Assembly (NCBI RefSeq): GCF_025376885.1
Contig: NZ_JAHUBR010000001.1
Span: forward strand, 2,604,001-2,668,000
DNA from: Pseudoruegeria sp. SHC-113
Lineage (GTDB): Bacteria > Pseudomonadota > Alphaproteobacteria > Rhodobacterales > Rhodobacteraceae
DNA length: 64,000 bases
Direction of reading: 5' to 3'
Shown: positions 35,337 to 43,872 of the stretch, in pieces
Layout: each line of letters starts with the position of its first letter
How positions within the stretch are numbered: position 1 is the stretch's first letter
Made by a program: the position numbers and the translations under genes
The notes under the pieces: model-generated
What the model saw: only the letters and a program-made list of their open reading frames with translations
Databases searched by the model: none
Told to the model about the DNA's origin: nothing

Positions 35337-36035
35337 ATGACACCAGAACTCCGCGCGCTTTTCGTCCATCTCTTCACCGCTTCGGGTGCCGTCTTTGCCA
35401 TCCTCGCCATGCTGGCGGCGGCAGACGGCAAATGGAGCCTGATGTTCCTCTGGCTCGTGGTGGCGCTGGTGGTGGACGGGATCGACGGCCCCTTGGCGCG
35501 GAAGTTCCACGTCAAGAAATACGCGCCGCAGATCGATGGCGTCTTGCTGGACCTGATCATCGACTACCTGACCTACGTGTTCATCCCGGCCTTCGCCCTG
35601 TTCACATCCGGCCTGCTGCCGGGCTGGACAGGCTGGATCGCGATCATCGTCATCACCTTCGCTTCGGCCATCTATTTCGCCGATACGCGCATGAAAACGC
35701 AGGACAATTCCTTCTCAGGCTTCCCCGGCTGCTGGAACATGCTGGTGCTTGTCATGTTCGCGCTGAAACCGGGCTTCTGGATCATCCTCGCGCTCGTCGT
35801 GGCGCTGGCTGTCGCGATGTTCCTGCCGCTCAAGTTCATCCACCCGGTGCGCACCGAGCGCTGGCGGGTGATCTCGCTGCCCATGGCCATTGCCTGGGCC
35901 TTCTTCGCGGGCTGGGCGGCCTGGGTCGATTTCGACCCGCAAAGTTGGGCGCATTGGGGGCTCGTGGTGACGAGCGTCTATCTGCTCTTTGCCGGGATCG
36001 CGCAGCAGATTGTGCCGCAGAAGACCACCGCCTGA
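35337..36035 (+). CDS. pcs: CDP-alcohol phosphatidyltransferase, probable phosphatidylcholine synthase
   Basis: The 232-residue membrane protein has the CDP-alcohol phosphatidyltransferase signature: DG-x2-AR in DGIDGPLARKF, then Gly-x3-Asp-x3-Asp in IDGVLLDLIIDY (about 49-78). About seven helices are visible. The length and the segment DNSFSGFPGCWNMLVLV resemble bacterial phosphatidylcholine synthase, which joins choline to CDP-diacylglycerol; that lipid is common in roseobacters. Other CDP-alcohol transferases remain possible. ATG 35337 is used though its ribosome site is weak; a TTG six codons upstream is an alternative. Confidence 0.8.
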   Translation: MTPELRALFVHLFTASGAVFAILAMLAAADGKWSLMFLWLVVALVVDGIDGPLARKFHVKKYAPQIDGVLLDLIIDYLTYVFIPAFALFTSGLLPGWTGWIAIIVITFASAIYFADTRMKTQDNSFSGFPGCWNMLVLVMFALKPGFWIILALVVALAVAMFLPLKFIHPVRTERWRVISLPMAIAWAFFAGWAAWVDFDPQSWAHWGLVVTSVYLLFAGIAQQIVPQKTTA

Positions 36036-36048
36036 GCTTTATCCAGAG

Positions 36049-36150
36049 GGCAGCCCCCGACCGCCGGGTGGGGGTGAAGCCCCCGCGTCGTGACGCAGGC
36101 ACGCCTTAGGCGTGGGGGGGGGTCGGGGGCTGCCCGGCGTGCCGCCGGGC
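36049..36150 (+). repeat. Double-hairpin element (family A, copy 3) between convergent genes
   Basis: Outer arms GGCAGCCCCCGACC (36049-36062) and GGTCGGGGGCTGCC (36121-36134) form a perfect 14-bp stem. Inside it are three small hairpins (GGGGGTGAAGCCCCC, GCGTCGTGACGC and CACGCCTTAGGCGTG). A second hairpin GCCCGGCG-TGC-CGCCGGGC (36132-36150) abuts it. It occupies most of the gap between pcs and ogt, which converge on it. Confidence 0.7.
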
Positions 36151-36169
36151 GGCGCATCCGAAATGCCAC

Positions 36170-36619
36170 TTAGATCAGCAGCGCCCCCTCAAGCCGCAGC
36201 AGAGCCGCTTTCGTCTCCACGCCCCCTGCGCCTGAAAACCCGGTAAGCCCCCCTGCCCCGACCACCCGATGGCAGGGGATCAGAATGGGGATCGGGTTGC
36301 CGCCACAGGCCCCACCAACCGCCTGCGCCGGGTGGCCCAGCGCCTTGGCCAGATCGCCATAGGTGCGTGTCTGTCCGTAGGGAATTGCCCGCATCTGCGC
36401 GCAAACCGCCTGCTGAAAAGCGCTGCCTTCCACACGCAGCGGCAGATCGAAATCCGTCAGATCACCGGCAAAATAGGCCGCAAGCTGCGCCGCCGCCTCG
36501 GCGAGCAAAGGCGACGTGCTTTCCGCCGCGTCCCCATGCCAGGAAAGCGCGATGATCGCGCCGCCTTTCTCAGTCAGGGTCAGAGGGCCTAGGGGGCTGT
36601 GAAAGGAGGCCTGAAGCAT
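36170..36619 (-). CDS. ogt: Methylated-DNA--protein-cysteine methyltransferase
   Basis: This suicide repair enzyme takes the methyl group from O6-methylguanine onto its own cysteine. The 149-residue protein has the active site IPCHRVVGAGGLTGFSGAGG, preceded by the helix-turn-helix segment PYGQTRTYGDLAKALGHPAQ. The residues GGACGGNPIPILIPC fit the Ogt type, although the usual Gly-Tyr after the active site is Gly-Phe. ATG 36619 gives the normal length; the longer frame to 36706 has no family support. No Ada regulatory domain is fused. Confidence 0.92.
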   Translation of the reverse strand: MLQASFHSPLGPLTLTEKGGAIIALSWHGDAAESTSPLLAEAAAQLAAYFAGDLTDFDLPLRVEGSAFQQAVCAQMRAIPYGQTRTYGDLAKALGHPAQAVGGACGGNPIPILIPCHRVVGAGGLTGFSGAGGVETKAALLRLEGALLI

Positions 36620-36748
36620 GGCCCCATTGTCCACGCCGGCGCCCCTCCCGCAATCCGCTTCTTGCCCGAAATTAGGAAAATTGCCGAATCCGTGGTAGGA
36701 TGGCACCCTTCATCAGAAATGCGTTTTGTCAAAATGGGGGGCACTGCC

Positions 36749-37081
36749 ATGCCAACTTTCATTACCTATGCATCCTATTCCACCGAAGGCGCCCGGGGGC
36801 TCATGCAGAAGCCGGAAGACCGCCGGCCCGTGATCCAATCCATGCTCGACACGGTCGGCGGCAAGGTGATCGCGCTCTACATGGTGACCGGCAGCAACGA
36901 CATCGTGCTGATCTCCGAAGCGCCCGATGGCGACGATGTCGCCGCGGTGGCGATGGCCGTGGCGGCGTCGGGTACGCTGTCGAAAGTGGAAACGGTGCGC
37001 GCCTGGGCCAGCGAGGATTTTGCCGGGATCGCGGCAAAGGCCGCAAAAATCGCCGGAAGCTACAAGGCGCCCGGAAAATAA
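36749..37081 (+). CDS. GYD domain-containing protein
   Basis: The 110-residue protein has the GYD domain pattern, a ferredoxin-like fold of unknown function: MPTFITYASYSTEGARGL, then VIALYMVTGSNDIVLISEAPD with the conserved (S/G)xxDxV region, and VETVRAWASEDFAGI. It is cytoplasmic, without a signal peptide. ATG 36749 fits the family start; the in-frame extension upstream lacks a ribosome site. It is divergent from ogt and monocistronic, ended by the terminator at 37090-37118. Confidence 0.8.
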   Translation: MPTFITYASYSTEGARGLMQKPEDRRPVIQSMLDTVGGKVIALYMVTGSNDIVLISEAPDGDDVAAVAMAVAASGTLSKVETVRAWASEDFAGIAAKAAKIAGSYKAPGK

Positions 37082-37089
37082 GGCTTCAA

Positions 37090-37118
37090 TGCAAAAAGGG
37101 CCGCCCGTAGGCAGCCCT
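37090..37118 (+). terminator. Intrinsic terminator after the GYD gene
   Basis: AAAAAGGGC-c-GCC…GGC-a-GCCCTTTTC makes an A/T-flanked stem with one internal mismatch and a short loop. The T-rich right side gives a terminator for the plus strand and the A-rich left side one for ileS on the minus strand. Confidence 0.7.
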
Positions 37119-37147
37119 TTTCTCAAGTCTTGTTGAACTCCGGCCTG

Positions 37148-40045
37148 TCAGCTCAGTGCGCTGTCGCAACGGCCGCAGACACCGGCATGGCTGTGCGTGC
37201 CGACATCGGGCAGGATCTTCCAGCAGCGCTGGCATTTCGCACCTTCGGCCTTCTCAAACACCACGCCCACATCCGCCACTTCCGGCAGGCGGAAGGCCTC
37301 TGGCGGCAGCGGATCGCCGGAAAGCGTGAGCTCCGACGTGATACAGACGTCGGCGAAATCGACTGTTTTCAGCAGCTTCAGCACATCGGCATCGCGCACA
37401 TGCACCACCGGGGCTGCCTCGAGCGAGGCCCCGATCACCTTGTTCGTGCGCTGCACCTCCAGCGCCGCCGTCACCACCCGGCGCACCCGGCGCAGGGCGG
37501 CCCATTTCGCCGCCAGCGGCTCGTCGCGCCAATCGGCGGGCGTGTCGGGGAAATCCTGCAGGTGGACAGAGCTCGCATCACCCAGGAACTGATCGAGCCA
37601 GACCTCTTCCATCGTGAAGGGCAGGATCGGCGCAAGCCATGTGGTGAGCCGCGCATGCAGCAGCGACAGCACCGTGCGCGCGGCGCGGCGGCGCGGCGTG
37701 TCGCCGTCGCAATAGAGCGCGTCCTTGCGGATGTCGAAGTAGAAGGCCGAAAGGTCCACCGTGGCGAAGTTGAAGATCGCCTGGAAGACGCCCTGGAAAT
37801 CATACTCCGCGTAGCCCTTGCGCACCTGATGGTCCAGTTCGGCCAAGCGGTGCAGCACCCAGCGCTCCAGCTCCGGCATATCGGCCGGCGCGGTGCGGTC
37901 GGCCTCGGTGAAATCATTCAGCGAGCCGAGCATGAAGCGCATGGTGTTGCGCAGGCGGCGGTAGCTGTCGGCTACGCCTTTCAGGATCTCCGGCCCGATG
38001 CGCTGATCCGCCGTGTAATCCGTCTGCGCCACCCAAAGCCGCAGGATGTCGGCTCCATATTGCTTGATCACTTCCGCCGGCACGATGGTGTTGCCGAGCG
38101 ATTTGGACATCTTGTTGCCCTTCTCGTCCAGCGTGAAACCGTGCGTCACCACGTTGCGGTAGGGCGCGCGGCCCAGCGTGCCGCAGGCCTGCAGCAGGGA
38201 GGAGTGGAACCAGCCGCGGTGCTGGTCGGTGCCTTCCATGTAAACGTCGGCGATGCCGTCGGCGGTGCCATCGGCGCGGTCGCGCAGCACAAAGGCATGG
38301 GTGGAGCCGGAATCAAACCAGACGTCGAGCACGTCGAATATCTGCTCCCATTCGTCCGGATTGTAGCCCGCACCGAGGAAACGCTCCTTCGCGCCTTCCG
38401 CATACCAGGCATCCGCGCCCTCGGCCTCGAAAGCGGCAGAGATGCGCGCGTTCACCGCAGGGTCGCGCAGCAGGAAGCCTTCATCGGTGGGCAGCGCGCC
38501 TTTCTTCACGAAACAGGTCAGCGGCACGCCCCAGGCGCGCTGACGCGAGAGCACCCAATCCGGGCGTGCCTCGATCATGGAGTAGAGCCGGTTGCGGCCC
38601 GATTGCGGCCACCATTTCACCAGCTGATCGATCGAGTTCAGCGCGCGGGTGCGGATGGTCTTGCCCATCTCGTCCTGCCCGTCGCCCACTTCGCGGTCGA
38701 CGCTGGCAAACCACTGTGGCGTGTTGCGGAAGATCACCGGCGCCTTGGAGCGCCAGGAATGCGGGTAGCTGTGCTTCACCCGGCCGCGCGCGATGATGCC
38801 GTAAGCCTCCACGAGCTTGGCGATCACGGCGGTGTTGGCCTTGCCTTCCTTGCCCTTGCGATCAAAGACCTGCAGCCCGGCAAAGAACGGCACATGGGGC
38901 AGGAACTCGCTTTCTTCGCCCACGTTGTGGGTCATGCGATCCAGCCAGTTGCGCTTCAGGAAGCACTCGTAGTCGTCCGCACCATGGGAGGGCGCGGTGT
39001 GCACGAAGCCGGTGCCCGCGTCATCGGTGACGTGATCGCCATCGATCATCGGCACGTCGTAATCCCAGAAGCCATCCGCGCCTTCGATCCCGGCGAAGGG
39101 GTGTTCGCAGATCAGCCCGTCAAGCTCGCTGCCCGCCACGTCGCGCACGCGCACGAAGGCCGTGGCGCGCGATTTCTTCAGCGTCTCTTCGGCCAGCGTA
39201 TCGGCCAGCACGTAAAGATCGCCAGGCGAAGTCCAGCTTTCGTCCTCGGTTTCATCGACGCGGTACAGGCCATAGGCGATCTTGTCGTTATAGGCCACGG
39301 CGCGGTTGGAGGGGATCGTCCAGGGCGTCGTCGTCCAGATCACCACGCGGGCGTTCTTCAAATCGCCGGTGGCGTTGCGGAAGGAGAAGGGCACCCAGAT
39401 CGTGTGGCTCTGGTGCTCGTGATACTCGATCTCGGCCTCCGCCAGCGCGGTCTTCTCGACCGGCGACCACATGACGGGTTTGGAGCCCTGATAGAGCGTG
39501 CCGTTCATGAGGAACTTCATGAACTCTTCGGCGATCACGGCTTCGGCGTGGAAATCCATCGTCAGATAGGGGTCGGCCCAGTTGCCGGTGATGCCGATGC
39601 GCTTGAACTCCTCACGCTGGATGTCGACCCAGCCTTCCGCGAACTTGCGGCACTCCTGCCGGAAGGCGACGACATCCACGTCGTCCTTGTTCTTGCCCTT
39701 GGCGCGGTACTGCTCCTCGATCTTCCACTCGATCGGCAACCCGTGGCAATCCCAGCCCGGCACGTAGCGCGCATCAAACCCCATCATCTGATGGGAGCGC
39801 ACGATCATGTCCTTGATCGTCTTGTTCAGCGCATGGCCGATGTGCAGATGGCCGTTGGCGTAGGGAGGGCCGTCGTGCAACGTGAAGGGCTTACGGCCCT
39901 CTTTCTCGCGCAGACGGTCATAGACGCCGATCTCTTCCCAGCGCGCCAGCCACTCTGGCTCGCGCTTGGGCAGGCCCGCGCGCATGGGAAATTCGGTCTC
40001 GGGAAGGTTCAGAGTATCTTTGTAATCGGGGGTATCGGCACACAT
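37148..40045 (-). CDS. ileS: Isoleucine--tRNA ligase
   Basis: IleS charges tRNA-Ile and edits valine. The 965-residue protein has the class I signature HLHIGHALNK near the N-terminus (about 66-75) and NKMSKSLGN (about 643-651). The CP1 editing domain lies between them, with VIWTTTPWTIPSNRAVAYN. The C-terminal zinc finger CQRCWKILPDVG…CGRCDSALS shows that it is the bacterial type that keeps the zinc domain (not the mupirocin-resistant class). The N-terminus starts at ATG 40045. Its 3' end faces the GYD gene across a shared terminator. The upstream region has an AT-rich dyad and repeat B2. Confidence 0.98.
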   Translation of the reverse strand: MCADTPDYKDTLNLPETEFPMRAGLPKREPEWLARWEEIGVYDRLREKEGRKPFTLHDGPPYANGHLHIGHALNKTIKDMIVRSHQMMGFDARYVPGWDCHGLPIEWKIEEQYRAKGKNKDDVDVVAFRQECRKFAEGWVDIQREEFKRIGITGNWADPYLTMDFHAEAVIAEEFMKFLMNGTLYQGSKPVMWSPVEKTALAEAEIEYHEHQSHTIWVPFSFRNATGDLKNARVVIWTTTPWTIPSNRAVAYNDKIAYGLYRVDETEDESWTSPGDLYVLADTLAEETLKKSRATAFVRVRDVAGSELDGLICEHPFAGIEGADGFWDYDVPMIDGDHVTDDAGTGFVHTAPSHGADDYECFLKRNWLDRMTHNVGEESEFLPHVPFFAGLQVFDRKGKEGKANTAVIAKLVEAYGIIARGRVKHSYPHSWRSKAPVIFRNTPQWFASVDREVGDGQDEMGKTIRTRALNSIDQLVKWWPQSGRNRLYSMIEARPDWVLSRQRAWGVPLTCFVKKGALPTDEGFLLRDPAVNARISAAFEAEGADAWYAEGAKERFLGAGYNPDEWEQIFDVLDVWFDSGSTHAFVLRDRADGTADGIADVYMEGTDQHRGWFHSSLLQACGTLGRAPYRNVVTHGFTLDEKGNKMSKSLGNTIVPAEVIKQYGADILRLWVAQTDYTADQRIGPEILKGVADSYRRLRNTMRFMLGSLNDFTEADRTAPADMPELERWVLHRLAELDHQVRKGYAEYDFQGVFQAIFNFATVDLSAFYFDIRKDALYCDGDTPRRRAARTVLSLLHARLTTWLAPILPFTMEEVWLDQFLGDASSVHLQDFPDTPADWRDEPLAAKWAALRRVRRVVTAALEVQRTNKVIGASLEAAPVVHVRDADVLKLLKTVDFADVCITSELTLSGDPLPPEAFRLPEVADVGVVFEKAEGAKCQRCWKILPDVGTHSHAGVCGRCDSALS

Positions 40046-40412
40046 GTCCGGATCATCCTGTCAGGAGGGGAAGCGTTCATCTCGAAAATCGGCGCGGCCA
40101 GCCCATACGCCTTTGCCCGGCGGCCCTGCTGTTCAGAGCGCCGGGGTGATAATTCGAATAATGATCGCAATACGGCTCATCTCGGGATCGGCTTATAGGC
40201 CCATGCCTCAGGCAGGTAAAGCGCGGGTTTCGTTGCACTTGGGGGCTCTGCCCCCGCCGCGCCTTGCGGCGCGACTCCCCCGAGATATTTGAAGAACAAA
40301 GTGGGGCGCCATCATCTTGGCTGAAATATCCCGGGGTGCGGGGCAGAGCCCCGCTTAGGCCTGTGTACGGGCAGGGGCCCGATTGAATCGGTGTGCAGGG
40401 TGTAAGCCCCGC
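40046..40412. other. 367-bp gap between ileS and guaD: AT-rich dyad and repeat
   Basis: No gene is visible. Near the ileS start the sequence ATAATTCGAATAAT (40149-40162) is a near-perfect AT-rich dyad in otherwise GC-rich DNA and probably marks the ileS promoter. The composite repeat B2 occupies 40240-40354. The remaining 58 bp before the guaD stop show nothing clear. Confidence 0.5.
40240..40354 (+). repeat. Composite palindromic repeat B2 (inverted partner of 47536-47665)
   Basis: Parts in order: a GGGGGC-TCT-GCCCCC hairpin (40241-40255), a GCGCC-TTGC-GGCGC-type hairpin (about 40256-40273), then CTCCCCCGAGATATTT, a middle with GGCGCC, then AAATATCCCGGGG and a final hairpin GCGGGGC-AGA-GCCCCGC (40338-40354). 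The element is itself a long imperfect palindrome. Its reverse complement matches the copy at 47536-47665; over one 70-nt stretch there are only two differences. Confidence 0.85.
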
Positions 40413-41702
40413 TTAAACCTTTTTGCCAGCGACGTAGCTCGCTCGGATGGCGCGGTCATCGCCCATCATGATGGTGGGAAAAAGGGCTTCCCAGAAATCT
40501 TCCGCGCGCGTGCTGCGCTGGGAGATGGCCGGGGTGGAGGCAAGATCAACGACGATGATGTCGGCCTCATGGCCTGCGGCAAGATTGCCGATGTGGTTAT
40601 CGATCCGCAGCGCGCGGGCGGAGCCTTGCGTGGCAAGCCACCAGAGCTGCGCCGCATGCAGCGGCGCGCCGTTGAGCTGGCCGATCTCATAGGCTGCCGC
40701 CATGGTGCGCAGCATCGAAAAGGAAGAGCCGCCGCCGGTATCGGTGGCGAGGCCGATCCGGTGGCCCCCTTCCGTGAGACCCTTCATGTCGAAGATCCCG
40801 GATCCGATGAAAGTGTTGGAGGTCGGGCAATGGATCAGGGCGGCATCCATCTCTTTGAGCCGCGCCTTTTCGCGCGGAGTGAGGTGGATCGCGTGGCCGT
40901 AAAGCCCGCCTTCGCGCAGCAGGCCGAAGTGCTCGTAGGTGTCGAGGTAATCCCGCCGCTCGGGAAACAGACCGCGCACCCAGTCGATCTCGTCGGTCTG
41001 CTCGCTCAGGTGGGTCTGCATCAGCAGATCCGGCCGCTCACCCCAGAGCGCGCCCAGCGCCTGAAGCTGTTCGGGCGTCGAGGTGGGCGAGAAGCGCGGC
41101 GTGATCGCGTAGGATAGCCGCCCTTGCCCGTGCCACTTTTCCGCCAGCGCCTTTGACTGATCATAGGCGCTTTGCGGCGTGTCGGTCAGGAAATCGGGCG
41201 CGTTGCGGTCCATGCAGGTCTTGCCGGCCACCACGCGCAGGTTGCGCTGCAGGGCCTCAGTGAAGAAGGCCTCCACGCTTTCGGGGTGTACCGTGGTGAA
41301 GGAGCAGCAGGAGGTGGTGCCATGGGCCAACATCAGGTCGAAGTAGCGCGCGGCGATTTCGGCAGCATAGGTGGGATCGCCAAAGCGGCCCTCTTCGGGA
41401 AAGGTATAGGTGTTGAGCCAGTCGATCAGCCGCTTGCCCCAACTCGCGATCATGCCCGTTTGCGGGTAGTGCACATGGGCATCCACGAAGCCCGCGCTCA
41501 GCAGGTGATCGCCGTGATCCACCACTTCAGCCTGCGGATATCCCGCGCGCAGATCATCGCCTGAGCCCACGGCCGTGATCCTGCCGCCCTCGATCAGCAC
41601 TCCGCCCCGACGCTCATGGCGCACGGCCTCTGCCAGCGGCGCATGGAAAGGGTCTGCGGTGAACTGCAGCGTCTGGCCAAGCAGGAGCGTTTGAGCGGTC
41701 AT
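40413..41702 (-). CDS. guaD: Guanine deaminase
   Basis: GuaD converts guanine to xanthine, an amidohydrolase step in purine salvage or catabolism. The 429-residue protein has the metal-binding FVDAHVHYPQTGMIASWG, the later HLSEQTDEIDW, YGHAIHLTPREKARLKE and the final metal Asp in GLATDTGGGSSFSML. The segment CPTSNTFIGSGIFDM is also typical. ATG 41702 gives the family length; the frame upstream to 41861 overlaps the divergent mgtE start. No xanthine dehydrogenase genes are in the window. Confidence 0.93.
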   Translation of the reverse strand: MTAQTLLLGQTLQFTADPFHAPLAEAVRHERRGGVLIEGGRITAVGSGDDLRAGYPQAEVVDHGDHLLSAGFVDAHVHYPQTGMIASWGKRLIDWLNTYTFPEEGRFGDPTYAAEIAARYFDLMLAHGTTSCCSFTTVHPESVEAFFTEALQRNLRVVAGKTCMDRNAPDFLTDTPQSAYDQSKALAEKWHGQGRLSYAITPRFSPTSTPEQLQALGALWGERPDLLMQTHLSEQTDEIDWVRGLFPERRDYLDTYEHFGLLREGGLYGHAIHLTPREKARLKEMDAALIHCPTSNTFIGSGIFDMKGLTEGGHRIGLATDTGGGSSFSMLRTMAAAYEIGQLNGAPLHAAQLWWLATQGSARALRIDNHIGNLAAGHEADIIVVDLASTPAISQRSTRAEDFWEALFPTIMMGDDRAIRASYVAGKKV

Positions 41703-41859
41703 GGTGCCTCCGGTGTCTGGCCCATTTCTATGCCGCGCGCGGGGGCGGGTAAATCTCCCTTTGCCCCCTGTTTCTTTGAAAGAGTTTTGTCTAAACGATG
41801 GGGCAGCAAGGGTTTTGCCGCAGATTCCCCCCTGTTCCAGAGCTTCACGGAGGGCCGCC

Positions 41860-43239
41860 ATGATCGCTGAACCGCGTCAGGATGAGACCGAGGAAGAGGA
41901 TGACATCGTTCTGAACGAGCGTTTTCTTGCGCAGGTGCACGAGGCCGTGGTCGCAGGCGATGCGCCTGCGCTGCATGCGCTGCTGGACGATCTTCACGCC
42001 GCCGATATCGCCGACCTGATCGAGCAGGTGGGCAGCGGCGAGCGCGCCGAGCTGCTGGAGCTGATGGGCGGGCTTGATGGCGATGTGCTCTCCGAGCTCG
42101 ACGAAGGCCTGCGCGAGGAGGTGATCGCCCAGCTGGAGCCGGAAGAGCTGGCCGAAGCGGTGCGCGATCTGGAATCCGACGATGTGGTCGACCTGATCGA
42201 GGATCTGGAAAGCGATCAGGCGGCGGCGGTGCTGGGCGCGCTCGACAGCGCCGATCGCGCCGTGGTGGAGCAGTCGCTCTCTTACCCGGAAGAATCCGCC
42301 GGCCGCCTGATGCAGCGCGAAGTGGTGATGGCGCCCGAGTTCTGGTCGGTGGGCGATGCCATTGATTTCATGCGGGAAGCCGAGGAGCTGCCAGAACAAT
42401 TCTACCACGTCATCGTGGTGGACCCGCGCCTGCGCCCGGTGGGCTACGTGACGCTCGGCTCGATCTTGGCCGCGCCGCGCGCCACGCCGCTGAACGCGCT
42501 CTATGAGGACAGTTTCCGCACCGTGGAGGCCACCCGTCCCGAGGAGGACGTGGCCTATCTCTTCAACCAGTATCACCTGATCTCCATGCCCGTGGTGGAC
42601 TCCGACGACAGGCTCGTGGGCGTGATCACCATCGACGACGCGATGACCGTGCTCGATGAGGAGCACGAGGAGGACATGATGCTCATGGCCGGTGTCGGCG
42701 AGAGCAGCCTGTCTGACACCATCCTAGAGACCGCGCAGCAGCGCTTTGGCTGGCTTTTCGTGAACCTGCTCACCGCCATTCTGGCCTCGGCCGTGATCGC
42801 GCTTTTTGCCGATGTGGTGGATCAGATCGTGGCGCTGGCCATCGCCATGCCCATTGTCGCTTCCATGGGCGGCAACGCGGGCACGCAATCGCTCACCGTG
42901 GCCGTGCGCGCCATGGCGACGCGGGATCTGACCGGGGCCAATGCCTACCGCGTGGTGGTGCGCGAAACCGCCGTGGGCTTCCTGAACGGGCTTATCTACG
43001 GGGTGATCCTTGGCACCGTGGGCTGGCTCTGGTTCGACAACGCCATGCTGGGGCTCGTGCTGGCAGTGGCCATGTGGCTGAACCTGATCGTGGCGGGCCT
43101 TGCGGGCATCGCCATTCCGCTGGGGCTTGAGAAAGCGGGGATCGATCCGGCGCTGGCCTCCGGCACGCTGGTGACAACGGTGACAGATGTTGTCGGCTTC
43201 TTCTGTTTCCTCTCGCTCGCAAGCTGGTTGCTGTTGTGA
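41860..43239 (+). CDS. mgtE: Magnesium transporter MgtE
   Basis: MgtE is a Mg2+-gated Mg2+ channel of the inner membrane. The 459-residue protein has an acidic N-terminal superhelical domain (about 20-140), a pair of CBS domains (about 145-265, including YHVIVVDPRLRPVGYVTLGS and LISMPVVDSDDRLVGVITID), then five helices in the last 180 residues. The pore segment VASMGGNAGTQSLTVAVRAM and the last-helix Asp in VTTVTDVVGFFCFL are family landmarks. ATG 41860 has GGAGGGCCGCC upstream. The stop overlaps the next gene's GTG by 4 bp. Confidence 0.95.
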   Translation: MIAEPRQDETEEEDDIVLNERFLAQVHEAVVAGDAPALHALLDDLHAADIADLIEQVGSGERAELLELMGGLDGDVLSELDEGLREEVIAQLEPEELAEAVRDLESDDVVDLIEDLESDQAAAVLGALDSADRAVVEQSLSYPEESAGRLMQREVVMAPEFWSVGDAIDFMREAEELPEQFYHVIVVDPRLRPVGYVTLGSILAAPRATPLNALYEDSFRTVEATRPEEDVAYLFNQYHLISMPVVDSDDRLVGVITIDDAMTVLDEEHEEDMMLMAGVGESSLSDTILETAQQRFGWLFVNLLTAILASAVIALFADVVDQIVALAIAMPIVASMGGNAGTQSLTVAVRAMATRDLTGANAYRVVVRETAVGFLNGLIYGVILGTVGWLWFDNAMLGLVLAVAMWLNLIVAGLAGIAIPLGLEKAGIDPALASGTLVTTVTDVVGFFCFLSLASWLLL

Positions 43240-43802
43240 GCGCCGATACCCTGACAGAGGCGAAGGCCGCCGCGCGCAAGGCGGCTTTCGCCCGCCGTAA
43301 GGCTGCCCATGGCGAGGGCCACGACGCGGCTGCGCAAGGCTTTCTTGCCCAAGCGCTTGCACCGCATGCGGGCAAGGTACTCGCGGGCTATATGCCGATC
43401 CGCACCGAGGTCAGCCCGCTGCCGGTGATGGAGGCGCATACGGCAACCGCGCCTGTGGGCGTGCCGGTTATTCTGGGTGCGGGCCAGCCGCTTTCTTTCC
43501 GGCAATGGCAGCCCGGCTGCGCGATGGAAGAAGGTGCCTTCGGCGCGCTGATCCCGGCAGACAGCCCTGAGATCACGCCGGAAGTGCTCATCGTGCCGCT
43601 TGTGGCCTTTGACCGCCACGGCGGGCGGCTCGGCTATGGCGGCGGCTTCTACGATCGCACGCTTCAAGGCCTGCGCGCACGCGGGCCGGTGGTGGCGATC
43701 GGCTATGCCTACGCCGCGCAAGAGGCCGAGGCCCTGCCGCTGGAACCCACCGATCAACCGCTTGATGCCATCGTCACAGACGCAGGCATCCTGCGCTTCT
43801 GA
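43236..43802 (+). CDS. 5-formyltetrahydrofolate cyclo-ligase
   Basis: This enzyme (5-FCL, YgfA/FAU1 family) converts 5-formyl-THF to 5,10-methenyl-THF with ATP, rescuing the storage folate. The 188-residue protein has an N-terminal AARKAAFARRKAAH region and the folate/ATP site VPLVAFDRHGGRLGYGGGFYDR. The GTG start at 43236 overlaps the mgtE stop by 4 bp (GTGA). In many bacteria 6S RNA lies just upstream of this gene; here mgtE overlaps it, so that arrangement is absent. It links functionally to fhs and folD at 6.3-9.3 kb. Confidence 0.93.
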   Translation: MSADTLTEAKAAARKAAFARRKAAHGEGHDAAAQGFLAQALAPHAGKVLAGYMPIRTEVSPLPVMEAHTATAPVGVPVILGAGQPLSFRQWQPGCAMEEGAFGALIPADSPEITPEVLIVPLVAFDRHGGRLGYGGGFYDRTLQGLRARGPVVAIGYAYAAQEAEALPLEPTDQPLDAIVTDAGILRF

Positions 43803-43872
43803 CGCGTCGTTCCACGCCCCAAACACCGGTTTCCGGCTTGCATGGCGTTCACGCTGCCCCTAAGGCAGGCGC

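Noticed and set aside
37130-40198. A 1022-codon open frame on the plus strand opposite ileS
   Set aside because: ileS on the other strand has complete, ordered family motifs. Long open antisense frames are expected in DNA with very high third-position GC, and the translation is low-complexity (His/Arg/Ala/Gly).
43100-43240. 6S RNA expected upstream of the 5-formyl-THF cyclo-ligase gene
   Set aside because: mgtE overlaps the cyclo-ligase start by 4 bp, so there is no room for 6S RNA there and no 6S-like structure was recognised.
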